Notes: a model not told the origin generated them from the sequence alone. 64,000 nt of DNA from Isoetes taiwanensis (GCA_021234155.1 JAJEKV010000026.1:372001-436000); one strand, 5' to 3'; shown: positions 22,441-33,539, numbered from the stretch's first letter. Translations and numbers: made by a program.

Positions 22441-23800
22441 CCGTGAATTATAAAATCCTCCGCTGGATATTAAGGGAGTAATATCCTCTAAGTTCAAGAA
22501 GAGTAGATTATCAAGTGCAATAAAAGGGATAAACCCAGATGTGATATGCTGCAAGAGCATAAGTGTAAAAGTGAAGAAATACAAGAGTTGTTTAAAGTAA
22601 TAGATAAAGAATATGTGGATATAGCTGTTGTAAAGGATACCTCCAGTGCAGGGACTCATCACATGAAAAAAAGAATGTAAAAGTATATGGGAGATATTCT
22701 ATAATCTTATGGCAATAGGAAGGTAGAGTATGGGGCTTGGTGAATGTTTATGCCCATAACAACCCAAGAGATAGAGGAGCCCTATAAGCCATCCTTAGAC
22801 ACAAGTTGAAAAGCTATGGCAACTAGGTCGCTTGGCATGTTGGTAGGAAATTTCAACATGGTAGAGGCAGCCGAGGATAGACAAGGGGTATCATCTGAAG
22901 TTATGCACGACTTTGAGAAAATTCGGTGGTGTAAACTGTTATAAGATAATGGCTTCATAGAATTAGATGGAGATAAAGGATATACATGGTGTAATGGTTG
23001 GGTAGGACATGAAAGGATATATGCAAGCCATAATAGATGCTACATTAATGATGAGGCATTGTCCATTCTTCCCAACCTCTATAGATCTAACCAAATGAAG
23101 AATGTAGTCTCAGATCATAATCCACATGTGATATTTACTCAAACCTATCAGGCTAAAACTTCCAAAATAGTATTCAAACTCAATAGAAGACTTTTTGAAA
23201 GAACCAGAATTTGTGGAGGCTTGCAAAAACATATGGCAATGGGCTTTTAGAATGGGTTCAGATATGGATTCCATGATAACAGCTCTGGCAAATAGAAAAA
23301 ACTATGCTAAAGGTTAGAGTAGAGATAAAGTACGAAGGGAGAAGGGAGAGCTGAATAACTTTTATAGCCAGTTCCACTCACTTAAAGCATTGGGCCCCAA
23401 TGATGGAAAGGAGGAGAAGGGGATTCCAGTCCAGATAAAAATACTCGAAGAAGTAAAAATGTTGAAAAAATAGGTGTAAAGCAGGATTGACCTGGCATAA
23501 AGAAACAGATAAATGCTCCAAGTACTTCTTCAAGATAGTTAAAGAAAAGAAAAGGACATCTACACTCTCAACCATTGCACTAGATGTTGGTTCCAATCTC
23601 AAAACTCTAGGGGATCTCAAAAGTATACTTGTAGAAGCACTTCTAAGCTTTTTTTGGTGATCACAAATTATCATTCCAAGACACTTATGAAGAGCTCGTG
23701 ATTTCAAAAGTCTCACCCATAATAAGCTCTAGCCAGGAAGATTTCCTAAGTCTTCCCTTCTCTATGGAGGATCTTAAACAGGCCACCTCTGTGAAGGAAG
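22440..23800 (+). pseudogene. L1-type LINE endonuclease remnant
   Basis: In several frames the plus strand reads like the APE-type endonuclease of plant L1 elements: PDVI followed by LQEHKCKSEEIQELF near 22535-22590, WGLVNVYAHNNPRDRGALW near 22735, VGNFNMVEAAEDRQGV near 22845, GYTWCNGWVGHERI near 22980, and VSDHNPHVIF near 23106, where SDH is the catalytic end of the domain. Many stops and shifts are present. The RT is absent; the sequence gives way to gypsy DNA of the opposite strand near 23800. Confidence 0.75.
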
Positions 23801-23814
23801 AAGATAATATCTAA

Positions 23815-24025
23815 ATTTGATCAAGACCCACTTCAATGCCAACCTAAGATGCTCCACATAAGTCTATTTCTGCTCTTGTGGAGTTAACAACCTGCTACCA
23901 TAGTAATTCATATCATAATGTTTTTGCTGATTTTTTTGACATAGTGTGACAACCAAAGCTTGCTTCCAAACTGTGAAAAATAAATGAAATGGTTCACCCA
24001 TTCTTGTAAGATTTAACAAAGTCCT
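23815..24025 (-). pseudogene. Gypsy RNase H (canonical position), N-terminal part
   Basis: Directly after the RT, with stops: GEPFHLFFTVWKQALVVTL, then HYDMNYYGSRLLTPQEQK and VEHLRLALKWVLIKFRYYLL. This follows the pattern of the gypsy RNase H connection region (YYVSKTL...YTPIEKLCLALVWA). It is truncated near 23810. Confidence 0.65.
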
Positions 24026-24599
24026 CTATTTCAATTGTCTAAGACACCATTCAAATGCTTCTTGAGCTTCCTCCATCCATCTAAAATTATGCCCTTGCTT
24101 CATACAATCCACAAATGGCTTTCTTACCTTAGCAAAATTGCACAAATATCTTCTACTAAAATTGAGTTGACCATATAAGCTTCTCACTTGTGATACATTT
24201 GTAGGTGATTTCACCTTCTCCAAAGCTGCAATCTTACCATGACCCACTCGTAAACTATTTTTATAAATATAATTGCCCAATGGTTTTTCTCCACTATGAA
24301 GAATATACACTTCGCAGGATTCAACCTTATGCTATACAATCTGCACCTTTTAAGAACTTTTTAAAAATGATCCAAGTGATCCCTCCTTGGATTAGAAAAT
24401 AATGTTAAGTCATTTATAAAGACTCTCAGAAAGTCTAAATATCATGGAAAGCATTATGTCATAGCTTGCTAAATGTGGTTGGAGCATTTGTGAGGCCAAA
24501 AGATAATACCTTATAAACATAGATGTCAAATGGTGTTCGACGTCAATTGACATGGTGGATACATTTGGATCCGATTATATTCGAAGTAACCATCTAAGA

Positions 24600-25345
24600 A
24601 AGAATAGATTTGATTTTTTTTTATTTTTTTTTGATGAACGTGGACCTTTATTACTCAAAAGAATACAAAGAGTACATGGGGGACTCAAAACCCAGTGGAG
24701 AAGATATCCACTAGAGCAACACTACCCACCACATACATAACATAGAAAAGCAGAGAACACAGATCACCATGAGCACAACTGTTTGCTATGAGTAGGTGTG
24801 GATCTGAAGATATTGCTCCCAAATGACACTTTTGATGTCATCCTTTAAGGAAGAACACTTGTACGCCTTCACAATGCGACTACGGGCATCGCTAAACACT
24901 TGCATATCTGAAAAGAGCTGTCCCTTGAAGATGAGGAGATTTCGTCTCTTCCAGATGGACCAGATGATCCAAACAGATGCTAAGTGGAAAGCCCTCTTTG
25001 CCAACTTGTCCCAAGAACTAGGATAGACTGACAATAGGACCTGCTGACTATTGAAGTCACAATGGAAAAGACTCAGAAGCCACTGCCAAGCAAGTCGAAC
25101 ATGGTGACAAAAGAAAAAGCAGTGCTCAATTGTCTCATCCCTCTGTGTGCAAAGAGGGCAGATCACAGAGACTTCTGGACGAAATCGATGAACAACAGTG
25201 TTTACCTGCACGCATCTATGAGTGATCTGCCACCATAAAATGGATAGCTTAGGATGAAGCAATTTATCCCATACCCATCGCCAGACTGCTTTACGATGAG
25301 GCTCGGGGATAACTAAAGGCCACTTTGGCGATGGATACAACAACA
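24600..25345 (-). pseudogene. L1-type LINE, 5'-truncated, with A-rich tail
   Basis: 186-codon open frame (25346-24786) with the zf-RVT region: WDKLLHPKLSILWWQITHRC, then CPLCTQRDETIEHCFFFC (C-x2-C-x8-H-x4-C with the conserved EHCFF) and WIIWSIWKRRNLLIF. This domain follows the RT in plant L1 ORF2. The 3' end has an A-rich tail at 24610-24635 (plus strand T-rich). The first few codons of the frame belong to the junction with gypsy DNA. It is inserted in the same orientation as the gypsy element; a clear TSD was not found. Confidence 0.85.
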
Positions 25346-25528
25346 TCCAACAAAGTGTCTATGAACGGTGTAGGAGAATGATCTCTTTTGGTAGCTTTGT
25401 TAAAATCCTTGTAATCAATGCATACTAGGATTGAAGTACTTGGTTTCCTCATTGGTATAATAGAAATAATCCAATCTGAATTTGACAGAGTACAATAAAT
25501 TCTGCCTCCAAAGGCTTCATGACTTTGC

Positions 25529-25595
25529 CGTCTCATAGGCCAGTTGGCCTCCATGGACGTTAAAATATACTTCCTTCCTTCCTTTCTTTTACTTG
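25529..25595 (+). mobile_element. Minimal LINE 3' end, about 65 bases
   Basis: Plus strand: GTCTCATAGGCC-AGTT-GGCCTCC, ATGGACG, TTAAAATATA and a (TTCC)n tail. This is the terminal hairpin and tail of the A/B-type LINEs with nothing upstream. It interrupts the gypsy RT between the codons for TIEEQVK and those before AEFI. It shows how short a 5'-truncated insertion can be. Confidence 0.75.
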
Positions 25596-25984
25596 TTCCT
25601 CTATGGTTGGACTCATTCTTTTTTAAGCTTATTGGACTACTTTTGATCTTTTGTCAAATCAATGGTATGAACTATAATCTCATGTGGAATGCCTTTCAAC
25701 TCTTCGTAATTTTTTGCCAAAACATCCCTAAATTCTCCTAACACATATATCAAATCAGTTTCCTCCTCTTGAGTAAGATCTCCTCTGATCGTAACCCATT
25801 CTTCTTCGTCTCTTTGAGATATATTGATATTATTGACTAAACATGGTGGATGGGATGAATGGGATGAGTGTGATGAACTGGGTGAATATGGAAATGTGGT
25901 GAATGTGATGGATATTTACTAATCTAATTTACCTCATCTTCCAAAAATTGCTCATGCCCCTAAGCTGCTTGCAGCATTGTAGAT

Positions 25985-26426
25985 TGTGCCGAAGCATCAG
26001 CCACATATTTTTGTCCTCTTGAAACATATACTACAACACATTGTTGAAGATAGAACTTCAACCCCATGGTTTGTTAATGTAAGCCTCTCAAATTAGCACT
26101 TAAAGCCTGAAATTGATCAGTAACTTGTTAACACACCAACAAAAAGTCACTAAACACAGGCAAACAATCAATCGCTTCTTCTTTGCCAAAGTCATCCCTT
26201 GAAAAAGTGCATAATATTCAATCTCATTATCACTGCTTGCATTGCTACGCAATGTAACAATCTTCTTCTTATGCCCATATATTGGAAATATCTCTACACC
26301 TCCATAATTCTTGAGCTTAGAGAATGCACCATTAAAGAACATTTGTCCCTCTATAGTGGATTTATTCTTCTTTGTCCCCTCCATGATTGATATAAAAAAC
26401 AAGATCTCTACTTGATCTTGATTCAA
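25985..26426 (-). pseudogene. RNase H-like domain upstream of the RT
   Basis: The frame 26426-26100 contains MFFNGAFSKLKNYGGVEIF (first catalytic site, with Asn where Asp is expected), then LRSNASSDNEIEYYALFQGM with the catalytic Glu. In a shifted frame come CLPVFSDFLLV (third acidic site) and YVSRGQKYVADASAQ (fourth, the usual ADxLA). The order of the four sites is that of RNase H. It lies between the protease-like region and the RT; the canonical gypsy RNase H starts separately after the RT at about 24025. Such domains degrade the RNA strand of the RNA-DNA hybrid. Confidence 0.62.
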
Positions 26427-26769
26427 ACTTTGCTGAAATAAAGTCCCATCAATGTGTCTTTATATGGACACCTCCTTTGTGTTTACAAGAGACTCTTTAG
26501 TTCAACTTCACTAATACTTTCAAGTCTTTGGGGATACTTGTTTGCAACTCTCTGCTGCAAATGACATATTTCTAAAATTTGGGTACCTTTTAACCAGTTG
26601 TACAAAGTCTTATCTTCCTTGTCACCCACTTCAAAGACATGAAAACAACTAAGGCCTTGCTACCCTGACATATACCCTTTGCTGATTGCTAGATGTGGGT
26701 TGCTCAAAAAAGGATTGCAAAGAAACGTACCATTTGCTGATTTCAAAGGATGATCTATAGTAACCTTGC

Positions 26770-27115
26770 TCAAAGGTATTCATTTCACGTTTCCTCCATG
26801 AAGTTTTCCACAGCATTTAGCCATGTACGGCTCATCAACAAAGTATAAGTTTCATCTTGCACACGCTCTGAAAATTTCAAAACCATGATATTCAAAATAG
26901 CCTCCACCTCATAAATATTACAAACAAGACATTCCTCATAACTCCCATAGGCTGAACCTTCATTTGAATGCTTTGAACAATATAGTTGTCAATTCCATCA
27001 TTTTCTATTCAATTTGAAGCATCTACCCATATCTATGGTTGCTCCCTTGACTAAATATCCATTGATACTCACATCACAAAGAAATGGCCCTAGATCCATG
27101 GATTGTCGGGTTGGT
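26770..27115 (-). pseudogene. Gypsy aspartic-protease region
   Basis: Reads DLGPFLCDVSINGYLVKGATIDMG, then, after shifts, MVLKFSERVQDETYTLLMSRTWL. This matches the plant gypsy pattern in which a short protease is followed by a SYxLLLGRPWL-like segment. The catalytic DSG/DGGA triad is not clearly preserved (ATIDMG). Confidence 0.55.
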
Positions 27116-29060
27116 GGCTCCGTTATAGTTTTGCTTCTATCATTTGATAGAATTCGTTGGACTGGAATTTCTGTACTTTGTTCTTCCTCCTAACTCTTGG
27201 TTAGGCCAACATGTGATACATGTTGGGTTGCTCTAGAGCTTGTACAAGTCAGCTACTAAAACTTGTACAATGACATGGCTGTAGAATATAGGTATATCAT
27301 AGGGGAATGCCATAGATTCAGAACCAAATAGTTTTAATGCTACAGTTGTTAAAGTTAGCAAAGTTGTTCTAAAGCTTGATACACTATGGATTCACCTCTT
27401 CAACCTTCATAAAGGAGTGTGTTGTCTACTAGTTGAATAACTATCTCTTTATCATGATTGAATGCAGTCAAAATAGAACTGCTTCTGTTTTTTCTTAAAT
27501 ACGGAATGTTGTCTCGTGAAATGCCCAACGCACCCTCAGGTGCCTTTTGATATGAGAAAATTTTGTATTGCTTCAACTTCCCTTTATGGTCTTAGCCCTT
27601 TTTATTGGAATGAAGATAGCTTTACTTCGTTATTCAATTCAATTGTTTCTTATATATATCTATTGAATATGCCTTCTTAAATCCTTTATTCAGTTGGATT
27701 TCACAAAAAAACTCCCATCCATTATCTATACCACTTTTTCTTGGCAAAAGCATTGTCGTACTCCTAAGTTGAGTTGCTCTTCCTTCTCTTTTCTTAGGTT
27801 GGATTTTGTGAAAGGTGTAATTGGAGGCATAATGGACTATTTCTTGTGAAGACATGCTCAGACTATGAAGTTGGATAATAATTCAAGGATCAATGCAGAT
27901 GCTTTCGATAATTGATTGCCATTTTATCAGAGTGATAATGTAATGAACTGAATGTCTACAGCAATAAGGGGTTCAAATTGCTCGAGCTTGTATTGCAATG
28001 ACTGATCAACAAAAGGAATTTGCTTGGCCTCGAGTAAATGGTATTTATAAGAGAATTTGAAAAGAAGAAAGTTAAAAGGGAAGAGAGAAAAGCCGAAAAA
28101 GAAGTTTCGTCTCCCAATGATTAGGTGGTAAAAAATAATTATCTCACATGTGTTGGTCAAATTGTTGTTATGAACGAAGGTTTCGCAATGCTTTCAAGCA
28201 ACCACAAAGGTTAAATCATCGCTCCACTGTTGTTACAGATATTGTTCCCAAGTAAGAAACCTCAAAAATTCATCTTCTTATAATAAAAGTAAAAAAGACT
28301 ATGGAGAAAGAGTTGCTCAATTAAATCATTGGTAGAGCTACCCTTCAATTCAAAGAACGCTTGAGGAAAGAGAGTAAATAAGTAGATTTAAGGCATGAGA
28401 CCAGGTTTGTTTTGCAGCTGGAAGGAGCAAGGGTGTAGCCTATGTTAGCGTTTGAGATGTGTAGGGGAGCTAGCAGGCCACTCCTTTGGGGCAAGCTTGG
28501 GAGATGTCCTCCATAGTGGAAAGACAAAGTACCTTATGACCTCTTATAGTACCGAGATGAAATTGGCATTCCTAGTCTCCTCAAGCGCTTTGCATCTTTG
28601 AGGGGACAAGCTTCAAGTGGTATAGTTCCAGGAAATATTGTGTTCTCTATTTTTTATTTGATCTAGTGGAGACTTATCTATGATAGAACTTTATCTTGGC
28701 ATGTGTAGTATAGTTCTTTTACTTTGATACCCATTTTGAAGGGATGAATGAGGTGTCTCAAATACGTGGAAGAAATCAAGGGCTGCTCTTCTAGTATCTG
28801 CCATTATTTAGAAAAGGTAAAGGTTCATGCTAGAGTAATCTTTGAGAAAAAGGGATGGGCCTGCTATACTATCAGGAATAACAAAGCAAGAGTAGAGCTA
28901 CCTCTTCACTCACCCTTCTTTTTTTATGTGGTAATACAACGGATACTACAGTAAAGATTAAAAGGCACGTCCTAATATGTCATTATTTGACAAAGGCAAA
29001 TTCAATTTTCATTCAAGTGCAAATTTAGATCATTCTAACCACCCTAAACTTCATCAACTG
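27116..29060. other. Stretch without a recognisable gene
   Basis: Probably includes the unreadable upstream part of the gypsy element (gag would be expected at 27.2-28.2 kb on the minus strand), but no zinc knuckle or capsid motif could be found. The rest is AT-rich with short frames. Confidence 0.35.
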
Positions 29061-29065
29061 GACCT

Positions 29066-29243
29066 CAAATTCTGGTACGTACAAATAAATTTGATGTTCA
29101 TGCTAATTTTCACGTTGATGGTTCACCTGTACTAATAAATTTGATGTTCTTGTTAATGTTCATATTGATGGTTCAACTCAAATTCTGATATGTACTAAAA
29201 AATTTGATGTCCTTGCTGATGTTCAAATTGGTGGTTCAAAAAT
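29066..29243 (+). repeat. About 62-base degenerate tandem repeat, three units
   Basis: Each unit contains ATAAATTTGATGTTC, then TTGATGGTTCA, then CAAATTCTG. Units start near 29066, 29130 and 29193 and differ by several substitutions. Confidence 0.75.
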
Positions 29244-29244
29244 A

Positions 29245-29754
29245 ACGGAGCTAAATCCTGATGCAAGAGGGATATTGTTGTCCCAACTGCTGACAGTGAT
29301 GCAAGAGGAATACTGTCGCCCCGATTTTTCGCACTTCTGAGAAGGCAGGAACTCATATTCGTGTTGTCATAACTGATTTCTTATCTGAAACTCCTATCAA
29401 GTTCCATTCCACTTGGCTTACTCACTACTATTCCTGTACATGTGTTTGCATTGATTTGTTTATTGGTTTGCTTGTCAGTGGACGTTTGATGCTAAACGCA
29501 ATGGCTGTTACACACTGGTGTCTTCCATTATTAAAGATTTCCACCGTTTCCAGTGGCAGATTTATTCCGTCGCAATCTTAGATTAATATTTGTTCTCTAA
29601 TTGCCCTTCTTAATTAGGCTTTTTCCCAGCCCAGATTGATCAATTTTCTTGATAAAGCATCTTTCAATCAAGATCCATTGGCAGACAAGATATTCCAACG
29701 CTGAACTAGCATCAGACATGCTCTGAATCTGGCAACCTGATAGTGAAGCTCAAT
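29245..29754. other. Downstream flank of the PPR gene
   Basis: No coding frame recognised. A short phrase GATGCAAGAGG(G/A)ATA is repeated at 29262 and 29298. Confidence 0.4.
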
Positions 29755-31455
29755 TTAGGATATTTGTTCATTCCCTCTCCCTGTTTGTTTACTCTTTTCT
29801 TCATACCTAGCATAAAGGTTAGACAGCAATATATATGGTACAGCATCTAATGGTTCTAACTCAATGATGTGTTCTGATGCACATTTTGCAAACCTTAAGC
29901 TGTCATGAAATCTAGAGGCACTAACCAGAGACGTCCAGACAATTACATCTGGTTGCAATGGCATGTTATCAATAAAATCATGTGCCTCTTCTAGCCAGCC
30001 TACTCTCCCAAAAAGATCAATTGAGCATCCATAATGTTCAGTTGTTGGTGACATGCCATTTTCATTGCCCATGGAAATAAAGTAATGGTGACAATCATTT
30101 AACATCCCTCCATAATTACATGCAGAAAGAATGGCAATGAAAGTGATATCGTCTGCCTTAGTGCCATCTAGCTGCATTGGCTGAATAAGTTGTATGGCTT
30201 CCTTACCATATCCGTGCTGAGCATATCCCGTGATCATTGCAGTCCACGAAATGACACTCCTGAGGTGCATCCTGTCAAAAACACTCAATGCATTCCCTAA
30301 ACTGCCACATTTGGTGTACATACTGACCAGGGTGCACATTATTTCATCTGAAAAAAAACCATTGGCAATTGCAAGACAGTGAATTATCTTCCCTCTTGTT
30401 AGAGCAGCTAGAGCTGTGCAAGCCCTCAAAATGAACACTAATGTGAACTTATTTGGTTCAACTCCTTCTTCCTGCATCTCGTGAAACTGTTGAACTGCTT
30501 TATTGCCATTTCCCTGCTGGACATAGCCTGCAATGATAGATGTCCAAGCTATCACATTCTTGTGATTCATATGTTCAAAAACATCCAAAGCGCAGTCCAT
30601 ATCACCGCATTTGGCATATGCATCAACGAGGGCATTCCAAGTAGCAGTAGTTGAACGTAATTCATTTCCTAAGTAAGAATGGATCATCTTAGTATGCTCA
30701 AAAGATGCTAGGTTAGCACATGCACTAAGGAGGCTAATCAAAGTATATTTATCTGGATTAAAACCCACTTTCTGCATTTTATGAAATTGTTCTAAAGCCT
30801 CTCTGCCATACCCTTCCTGTGCATATCCTGCTATGATTGTATTCCATGAAACAATATCAGGTTTAACCCCTTTTTCCAGCATTGATTGGAAAAGACCTAA
30901 AGCTCTTTTTGCAAACCCGTGTTGAGCATGTGCAGAAATCAGGGCATTCCATGAAAAGACATCAGGATAGATACCTTCTTTGCTCATTCGAGTGAATGTT
31001 TCGAATGCCTCTTCAACATGACCAGACTGAGCATATGTCGAAATCAATGCATTCCATGTCACTATGTCTGGCCTTAAGCCTACATCCGGCATTTTTCTAA
31101 ACAAGTGGAGGGCTTCTGCATCATGCCCAAGGCTTGTATAGGTTGCCATCATAATATTGCATGAATAAACATTTGGTTTAGAAATACATTTGAATAAAGC
31201 AAAAGCATTTTCTAGGTCACCAGACTTTCCATACATCTCGACAACAAGATTGCCCAAAAATCTATCATGTAGAAGCCCACTTCTCGTAAGATAAGCATGA
31301 ATCTGCTTCCCCTTAGCCAAACCATTGGTGTCGTCCCTGCTGCATTTTCGCAATAAACTAGGAATGTCTTGCTCGTGTAGCGCATCAAAAGCTGTGGAAT
31401 TGGGCTCTCGCAAATACAAGCATGCAGTTCTGTAGCTGCTACTTCTGATCTGCAT
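29755..31455 (-). CDS. PLS-class pentatricopeptide repeat protein, truncated E domain
   Basis: Intronless 566-codon frame. The start at 31455 is supported by an in-frame TGA two codons upstream. A short leader (MQIRSSSYRTACLYLRE) precedes about 12 PPR motifs. Typical motif pieces are GKQIHAYLTRSG, VTWNALISTYAQSG, FSWNALISAHAQHG, VSWNTIIAGYAQEG, VIAWTSIIAGYVQQG, VISWTAMITGYAQHG and TEHYGCSIDLFGRVG. The mixed motif lengths (35, 31-like S, 36-like L) mark the PLS class, whose members bind organellar RNA one base per motif and usually guide C-to-U editing or processing in plastids or mitochondria. The C-terminus reaches E1 (PDVIVWTSLVSASRFH ... PYILLSNLYA) and then departs into a short Lys/Arg-rich tail, so E2 and any DYW deaminase are missing. 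Targeting is plausible but cannot be judged from the leader. Whether the gene is active or a recent truncation is open. Confidence 0.9.
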   Translation of the reverse strand: MQIRSSSYRTACLYLREPNSTAFDALHEQDIPSLLRKCSRDDTNGLAKGKQIHAYLTRSGLLHDRFLGNLVVEMYGKSGDLENAFALFKCISKPNVYSCNIMMATYTSLGHDAEALHLFRKMPDVGLRPDIVTWNALISTYAQSGHVEEAFETFTRMSKEGIYPDVFSWNALISAHAQHGFAKRALGLFQSMLEKGVKPDIVSWNTIIAGYAQEGYGREALEQFHKMQKVGFNPDKYTLISLLSACANLASFEHTKMIHSYLGNELRSTTATWNALVDAYAKCGDMDCALDVFEHMNHKNVIAWTSIIAGYVQQGNGNKAVQQFHEMQEEGVEPNKFTLVFILRACTALAALTRGKIIHCLAIANGFFSDEIMCTLVSMYTKCGSLGNALSVFDRMHLRSVISWTAMITGYAQHGYGKEAIQLIQPMQLDGTKADDITFIAILSACNYGGMLNDCHHYFISMGNENGMSPTTEHYGCSIDLFGRVGWLEEAHDFIDNMPLQPDVIVWTSLVSASRFHDSLRFAKCASEHIIELEPLDAVPYILLSNLYARYEEKSKQTGRGNEQIS

Positions 31456-31676
31456 TCGTCATAACTCTTTGCTATCTTACCTATGACAGAATACAAATTA
31501 ACTTAGGCTCCAAGAACGGCACAGTAACCTAAATGGGCCGCATGAAAAACAAAATAATCTCAACATCGCGCGTGTTTCTCTTCTCAACTTCTACGTGCTT
31601 TTATGCAGAGCAGGAAGAAGAAAGAAATTTTAGGTAACTACAAATTCTTAGATCGCTAGATCGTAGCCAACATGTT
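31456..31676 (-). other. Upstream flank of the PPR gene
   Basis: Short non-coding flank that would hold the promoter and 5' leader of the minus-strand PPR gene. No clear TATA box can be singled out. Confidence 0.35.
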
Positions 31677-31834
31677 GGTGTGAGAAAGATGTTTTTTATG
31701 GATGGGGAAGCATGGCTGAAATCACATATGCGCCCGGCCAAGACCGATCAATATGCCAACATGTTGGTGTGAGAAAGATGTTTTTTATGGATGGGGAAGC
31801 ATGGCTGAAATCGGCCAAGACCGATCAAATTATA
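31677..31834 (+). repeat. 79-base tandem duplication
   Basis: The unit starting CCAACATGTTGGTGTGAGAA occurs at 31677 and 31756. The second copy lacks about 12 bases (ACATATGCGCCC region) and leads directly into the left terminal repeat of the element at 31822. Confidence 0.88.
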
Positions 31835-33537
31835 TTCGATGGTTCCATCTACGCCCGATCTGGGTTGGACCTTGTTGAAACCTAGAGAGGTTGTTGATAG
31901 AAACCTAGACTTGGTTCATAAAACTACTCTAGGTTTCCCATAAAACCATTCTAGGTTTCCAACAAACTACTCTAAGGTTTCCAAGAAACTAGTCTAGGTT
32001 TCCATTGGTGTGGAACCTACCAGGTTTCCAAGAAACTAGTCTAGGTTTCCATTGGTGTGGAACCTACCCCAGGTTTCCAAATAATCCTTTTTAGGTTTCC
32101 TTCAAGGGTAACGAGTCTAGGTTTCCATCGAATAAAACCTATATAGGTTTCACTTTGGAAAAACCCATGGTTTCCCTTGGTAGCAATAAATCCGTCCTGC
32201 CACCGAATCTTTCACGTACATGCAGTGCAATAAAGAAAGACAATTATGCCATCGATTCCGCTGGTTTCTTACAACGAATGCCTCCTTCGTCTTCAAATTC
32301 TCTGGAAGAGCTTCATGTTCCAGCATGGATCAGAACCTTGAAGGCTATGGTGCTAGGTCAAGCTCTAGTGATTCTTCTGTATACGACTCAGATGAAACGG
32401 CGAGTGACTTTGCTTTTGTGGAGATTGCTCCAGATGCAGAGTTTGAAGATCCACTATTAGATACCCTAGAGCAATAAGCAACTAACTCGAAACACCAACT
32501 AACTCGAAACACCAAATAGTTGAAGACCTTAGCAAGATGGCACAATTACTAGTTGACATAACAATATCACTATAACAATACTCCATTCTTGATTTGCAAG
32601 GAATTTTGTTCATAAGACATTTAGGGACATTAGAAAGGCAAGGAATTTCTTTCAGAATACATTGAAAAACCAAGTTATGTTGGCATGAAATCTAGAAAAC
32701 TATACCAAGGAATCCGGTCTGCGTGAAAATTTTGAAACTGGAGAACTGCAATGAAATGTATCTTAAAAAAAACCCCTTTATCTTCAAAAAAATCCGGCCT
32801 CAAGCTTCATGCATCCGACCTTGAGGTTCAAAAAATTTCTGATTCAAAAAATCCGGATGGCTCTCGCAGACCTTTTGCATGGCTATGGATCTCGCCTTGT
32901 TTATGGCTATTTAAGGCTTTCCTGAACATAATTTTGTATTTTAAGAGTATCCTGCATTATGTGACCAAACTCCCTTCTACGAGCAGCTTGATTTACAGTG
33001 GCAATAGATACATCGAGCATGCAACGCCATCATCAATCCGCCATAGCCCCTGTTTTCCCCTGTTTTCAAGCAAATGCAGACGTTTCATGCATGGGTATGG
33101 ATCTCGCAGACCGATGGCGGTAAGCTCAGATGCCTACGCTTCAGAAAGCCCGACCGACCCTTACCAAGAAATCTTACCACAAAATTCCGACAAAATTCCG
33201 TTGTGGGCTGCTTCCACTGGGCGCCCGATGCGGATGCCGGATCCCATCCTTCTTTCTGAGCTCAATTTTTGCCGCCAGAAGAATGATGCAACGAAATTCA
33301 TGCAAATCTTGTTTCTTGCCATAAATGGCAATTTAAAGTCCTGTAAGACCATTTAAAGCCCTCTTACCTGGCAATTAATGGACCCGAAGGAAACCTAGAG
33401 CAGTATCTTTTACTGGAAACCTAGAATAGTTTCCATTAACCACTCTAGGTTTCCAACTATGAACCCAATCTAGGTTTCCACTCTCGATTTTCTAATCCAG
33501 ATCGGGCGCAGATAATGTCATCGAATTATATTCGTCC
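31822..33537. mobile_element. TIR element with GGTTTCC-motif arrays at both ends
   Basis: The left end (31822-31870) and the reverse complement of the right end (33493-33537) share AAT(T/A)TA(T/A)ATTCGATG, a 5-base variable piece, ATCT(A/G)CGCCCGATCTGG: an inverted repeat of about 43 bases. Just inside each end are clustered copies of (T)CTAGGTTTCC or its complement, about ten in 31880-32150 and about five in 33388-33475. Arrays of a short motif next to the terminal repeats are a common transposase-binding arrangement in plant DNA transposons. No transposase is recognisable between them. The superfamily is not determined and the TSD is unclear. Confidence 0.6.
32155..32480 (+). other. Open frames inside the TIR element, unassigned
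   Basis: Two overlapping plus-strand frames (101 and 85 codons). The second ends with a Ser- and acid-rich stretch (SSSSDSSVYDSDETASDF). No family recognised; captured host sequence or noise are both possible. Confidence 0.25.
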
Positions 33538-33539
33538 GA

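Larger units (their letters stand above)
24026..25760 (-). pseudogene. Gypsy reverse transcriptase, split by two LINE insertions
   Basis: Minus-strand reading gives LGEFRDVLAKNYEELKGIPH (25741 down) and MSPTIEEQVK, with the first insertion at 25595-25529. It goes on with SDWIISIIPMRKPSTSILVCIDYKDFNKATKRD and HSPTPFIDTLLDVV up to 25345, where the L1 insertion lies. The RT resumes at about 24600 with FLDGYFEYNRIQMYP, then LSFGLTNAP at 24481-24507, and KVKSPTNVSQVRSLYGQLNF with WMEEAQEAF at 24310-24026. The pieces line up in order across both insertions. Stops are present besides the insertions. Confidence 0.78.
23805..27115 (-). mobile_element. Ty3/gypsy element with two RNase H-like regions and nested LINEs
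   Basis: On the minus strand, from high to low coordinates: a protease-like region (about 27115-26770), an RNase H-like domain (about 26426-25985), and the RT N-terminus (about 25760-25600). A tiny LINE end follows (25529-25595), then RT (25528-25345), an L1 fragment (25345-24600), RT with LSFGLTNAP (24600-24026) and a second, canonically placed RNase H start (24025-23815). LTRs, gag and integrase were not identified. All domains carry stops or frameshifts. Confidence 0.72.

Noticed and set aside
24600-24640. Target-site duplication around the L1 in the gypsy RT
   Set aside because: No repeated flank of sufficient length could be found on both sides; the borders are given from the coding sequence only.
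29066-29243. CRISPR-like array
   Set aside because: Three diverged tandem units without unique spacers; this is plant nuclear DNA.
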